DNA of 64,000 nt from Gammaproteobacteria bacterium UBA5109 (GTDB taxonomy: Bacteria; Pseudomonadota; Gammaproteobacteria; Pseudomonadales; Pseudohongiellaceae), in assembly GCA_002414385.1 (NCBI GenBank), contig DHZH01000007.1:124001-188000 (forward strand). Reading direction: 5' to 3'. Shown piece by piece: positions 61,590-64,000 of the stretch. Position 1 is the first letter of the stretch; each line of letters begins with the position of its first letter. A program made the translations under genes and the position numbers. A model generated the notes under the pieces. The model saw nothing but the letters and a program-made list of their open reading frames with translations. It had not been told where the DNA came from and did no database searches.

Positions 61590-61646
61590 GAAGCCTTTAG
61601 CTGCCCAAGAAGCCTTTAGCCCTCGAGGAAGCCTTTAGCCCCCGAG
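61590..61646. repeat. 19-bp tandem repeat at the 3' end of oadB
   Basis: GAAGCCTTTAG recurs at 61590, 61609 and 61628, a period of 19 bases with variable last bases. On the minus strand each unit carries GGCTAA or AGCTAA; the first one read supplies the oadB stop codon, and two further copies lie downstream. Confidence 0.85.
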
Positions 61647-62804
61647 ATAAGACAGCATCACGCCGGCGGCAACGGCTGAGCCGATAACACCTGCCACATT
61701 CGGCCCCATGGCATGCATCAACAGGAAGTTCTGCGGATTGGCTTCCAGTCCGACTTTATTGGCCACACGAGCTGCCATTGGCACGGCGGATACCCCGGCT
61801 GCACCAATCAGCGGGTTTATCGGTGTGACTGTCATTCGATTCATCAGTTTAGCCATCAATACCCCACAGGCAGTGCCGATGCCAAAAGCCACAATACCCA
61901 ATAGCAGGATGCCCAGAGTTTCAACATTCAGGAACTCTTCAGAACTCAGTTTTGAGCCAACACCGAGGCCCAGAAAAATGGTGGTGATATTGATCAGGGC
62001 ATTTTGTGTGGTATCACTCAGACGCTCGACCACCTTGCTTTCCCGCATCAGGTTACCAAAACAGAACATCCCCAATAGTGGTGCTGCACTCGGCAGGAAC
62101 AGGGCCACCAGAATTAACAGACACAGGGGAAAGATAATCTTCTCGACCTGGGATACATGGCGTAACTGATGCATGGCTATCTTGCGTTCCTCGACAGTGG
62201 TCAGCGCCTTCATGATCGGTGGCTGTATCAAGGGTACCAGTGCCATATAGGAATATGCCGCAACCGCAATCGCGCCGAGTAAATCCGGTGCCAGACGACT
62301 GGAGACAAAAATGGCTGTCGGTCCGTCTGCCCCACCAATGATACCGATAGCAGCGGCATCAGCGAGGCTGAAATCCATAATCCCGGCAGCACTGAGCCCT
62401 ACTGCCCCCAATACTGTCGTGAAAATACCGAACTGGGCTGCCGCGCCCAGAAACAGGGTTTTCGGGTTGGCCAGCAGCGGACCAAAGTCCGTCATGGCTC
62501 CCACGCCCATGAAAATGATCAGCGGGAACATCCCGGTAGCAATTCCGGCCTCATAGATGTAATAAAGAATGCCGCCCGGGCTGGCCAGATGGCCGGCCGC
62601 ATCATAGACCGGTTCAGCCAGAAAACCGGCGCCAGGGACATTGACCAGAATTGCGCCCATACCTATCGGTAAAAGCAGCAAGGGCTCAAAGCCTTTCCTG
62701 ATAGCCAGAAATATCAGCACCAGACCGACCAGAATCATGACAAACTGGCCGGACTCCAGCTGATACAGTCCTGAATCCCGGAATAACTGAAGTAAACTAT
62801 CCAA
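61635..62804 (-). CDS. oadB: Oxaloacetate decarboxylase beta subunit (sodium pump)
   Basis: Integral membrane subunit that couples decarboxylation of carboxybiotin to Na+ export. A 389-residue protein with about 9-11 transmembrane helices; MGVGAMTDFGPLLANP, the IGIIGGADGPTAIF segment with the essential Asp, and NPLIGAAGVSAVPMAAR are family signatures. It follows oadA with a 9-base gap. The protein is somewhat shorter than the Klebsiella form (about 430) but has all key motifs. Confidence 0.94.
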   Translation of the reverse strand: MDSLLQLFRDSGLYQLESGQFVMILVGLVLIFLAIRKGFEPLLLLPIGMGAILVNVPGAGFLAEPVYDAAGHLASPGGILYYIYEAGIATGMFPLIIFMGVGAMTDFGPLLANPKTLFLGAAAQFGIFTTVLGAVGLSAAGIMDFSLADAAAIGIIGGADGPTAIFVSSRLAPDLLGAIAVAAYSYMALVPLIQPPIMKALTTVEERKIAMHQLRHVSQVEKIIFPLCLLILVALFLPSAAPLLGMFCFGNLMRESKVVERLSDTTQNALINITTIFLGLGVGSKLSSEEFLNVETLGILLLGIVAFGIGTACGVLMAKLMNRMTVTPINPLIGAAGVSAVPMAARVANKVGLEANPQNFLLMHAMGPNVAGVIGSAVAAGVMLSYLGG

Positions 62805-62813
62805 GCTGAATCC

Positions 62814-64000
62814 TTAAGAAATGGTGAGCAGAACGTCGCCCACGGAAACGGCATTGCCTTCAGCCACATCTATACTCTGAATGACTCCGCCTCTGGAGGC
62901 TTTGACTTCGGTTTCCATTTTCATGGCTTCGAGGATAATCATTACATCCCCTTCAGCAACAGACTGCCCGACTGTGACATTGATCTTGAAAATATTACCT
63001 GACAGAGGCGCATTCATTGCTTCAGCTTTACCTGAAGCCTTGGGCGCGGCGGCGGGAGCACTACTAGCTACTGGTGCCAGACCGGTGACATCTCCACCTT
63101 CACTGACCTGCACAACATAGGATTCACCATTGACACTGACTGTATAGACACTGGCGTCGCCAGCTTTGGCAGCCGGTGCCGGTGCTGCTGTGCTTTCTTC
63201 CCCGGTCGGTGCCGGTTCAAAAGCATCCGGATTGCCGCGGTTCTTGAGGAATTTAAGTCCGATTTCCGGAAACAGGGCATAAGTCAGAACATCATCAACT
63301 TCCCGCTCTCCTTCCTCAAGTTTGATACCCTCTTCTTTGGCTTTCTTTCTCAGTTCTTCAGTCAGACGCTCCATTTCCGGTTTCAGCAGGTCAGCCGGGC
63401 GACAGGTAATGGGCTCAGCCCCGTCAAGCACTTTGGCCTGCAACTCCTTGTTCATGGGCGCCGGTGTCGAACCATATTCCCCCTTGAGAATCCCGGCTGT
63501 TTCCTTGGTGATGGTTTTATAGCGCTCACCGGTCAATACATTAATGACAGCCTGGGTGCCGACAATCTGTGAGGTTGGCGTTACCAGGGCAATGCTGCCC
63601 AGGTCTTCCCGTACGCGGGGAATTTCTTCCAGCACTTCTGCCATCTTTTCCGAGGCCTGCTGATCGCGCAACTGGTTTTCCATGTTGGTGAGCATGCCAC
63701 CCGGTACCTGGGCCAGCAGAATACGGGCATCAACTCCCTTCAGTGCGCCCTCAAACTTGGCATATTTTTTTCTGACCACACGGAAATATTCGGCAATCTC
63801 AGCCAGCAGCTCCAGGTTCAGACCCGGGTCGCCGGGACGATTATGCAGCATTGCATTGACGGTTTCTGTCGGCGAATGTCCATAGGTCATACTCATCGAG
63901 GAAATCGCCGTATCCACATTATCAATGCCGGCTTCAACCTGCTTGAGAATCGTCGGCACAGACAGCCCGGTGGTGGCATGAGACTGTGAGTGAATCGGCA
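62814..64000 (-). CDS. oadA: Oxaloacetate decarboxylase alpha subunit (C-terminal part, runs off the right edge)
   Basis: The last 395 or so residues of the biotin-carrying carboxyltransferase subunit. The visible part holds the end of the carboxyltransferase barrel, the PYC/OADA conserved domain (about 30-250 of the fragment), an Ala/Pro-rich linker and a biotinyl domain with EAMKMETEV, whose Lys carries biotin. The frame remains open through 64000, so the true start is beyond the window; an internal GTG at 63959 is not the start. At the edge, the metal-binding motif reads IHSQSHATTG where IHxHxHATTG is usual. Confidence 0.92.
   Translation of the reverse strand, partial: PIHSQSHATTGLSVPTILKQVEAGIDNVDTAISSMSMTYGHSPTETVNAMLHNRPGDPGLNLELLAEIAEYFRVVRKKYAKFEGALKGVDARILLAQVPGGMLTNMENQLRDQQASEKMAEVLEEIPRVREDLGSIALVTPTSQIVGTQAVINVLTGERYKTITKETAGILKGEYGSTPAPMNKELQAKVLDGAEPITCRPADLLKPEMERLTEELRKKAKEEGIKLEEGEREVDDVLTYALFPEIGLKFLKNRGNPDAFEPAPTGEESTAAPAPAAKAGDASVYTVSVNGESYVVQVSEGGDVTGLAPVASSAPAAAPKASGKAEAMNAPLSGNIFKINVTVGQSVAEGDVMIILEAMKMETEVKASRGGVIQSIDVAEGNAVSVGDVLLTIS

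Noticed and set aside
61590..61646. Short spaced repeats considered as a CRISPR remnant
   Set aside because: Units are 19 bases with almost no spacers, and no cas genes are near; no CRISPR array was seen anywhere in the window.
1..64000. Insertion sequences, integrases or prophage genes
   Set aside because: No transposase, integrase or phage structural gene was recognised among the supported frames on either strand.

Overview
The window is a chromosomal segment of a Gram-negative gammaproteobacterium, probably marine. This rests on a complete Tol-Pal operon, BamC, BepA, Hda, MnmC, MiaE, a FleQ-type regulator, ruvCAB next to tolQRAB, an oxaloacetate decarboxylase of the sodium-pump type and an arsenosugar gene set. 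Many secreted proteins of unknown function (a DUF6152-type protein, an SMP-30-like protein, periplasmic MBL-fold proteins) recall oligotrophic marine lineages such as the OM182/Pseudohongiella group. That placement is a guess, not a demonstration.

Region 0.3-42.9 kb is mostly housekeeping. In order: a CspD-like protein with an acidic tail, rluE, mnmC; leftward apeB, an FKBP isomerase, miaE-rmuC, purC, bamC-dapA, an AI-2E family permease and a TusA-like protein; rightward bepA; leftward nadA, tRNA-Lys, queC-queE, cpoB, pal, tolB-tolA-tolR-tolQ, ruvB-ruvA-ruvC, yebC, aspS and an FmdB-type zinc ribbon; rightward an HU-like protein and proS; leftward yihY; rightward an ArsC-like protein, wrbA, DUF2069 and sppA; leftward hda and DUF2066; rightward DUF3108; then a degenerate FleQ-like regulator, three arsenosugar genes (two glycosyltransferases and radical-SAM arsS), and rightward selO.

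Region 42.9-60.5 kb is accessory. Its core (48.2-57.8 kb) is a hydroquinone/hydroxyquinol catabolic cluster: intradiol hydroxyquinol dioxygenase, fused 3-oxoadipate CoA-transferase, divergent IclR regulator, two-subunit hydroquinone 1,2-dioxygenase, 4-hydroxymuconic semialdehyde dehydrogenase, maleylacetate reductase, a Rieske ferredoxin, a Dabb protein and 3-oxoadipyl-CoA thiolase. Together they would take hydroquinone or hydroxyquinol through maleylacetate and 3-oxoadipate to succinyl-CoA and acetyl-CoA. Inverted repeats with TTCG/CGAA arms lie at both control regions. No enzyme that makes hydroquinone and no transporter is visible.

On either side of this core sit exported proteins of a family I cannot name, marked by W-x5-E-D-W. 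There are three copies, two beside MBL-fold proteins. One MBL protein keeps its metal site and the other has lost it. A tRNA-Arg(CCU) lies between the left module and the catabolic genes.

Region 60.8-64.0 kb returns to core functions: xth (exonuclease III), then leftward oadB and a truncated oadA running off the right edge.
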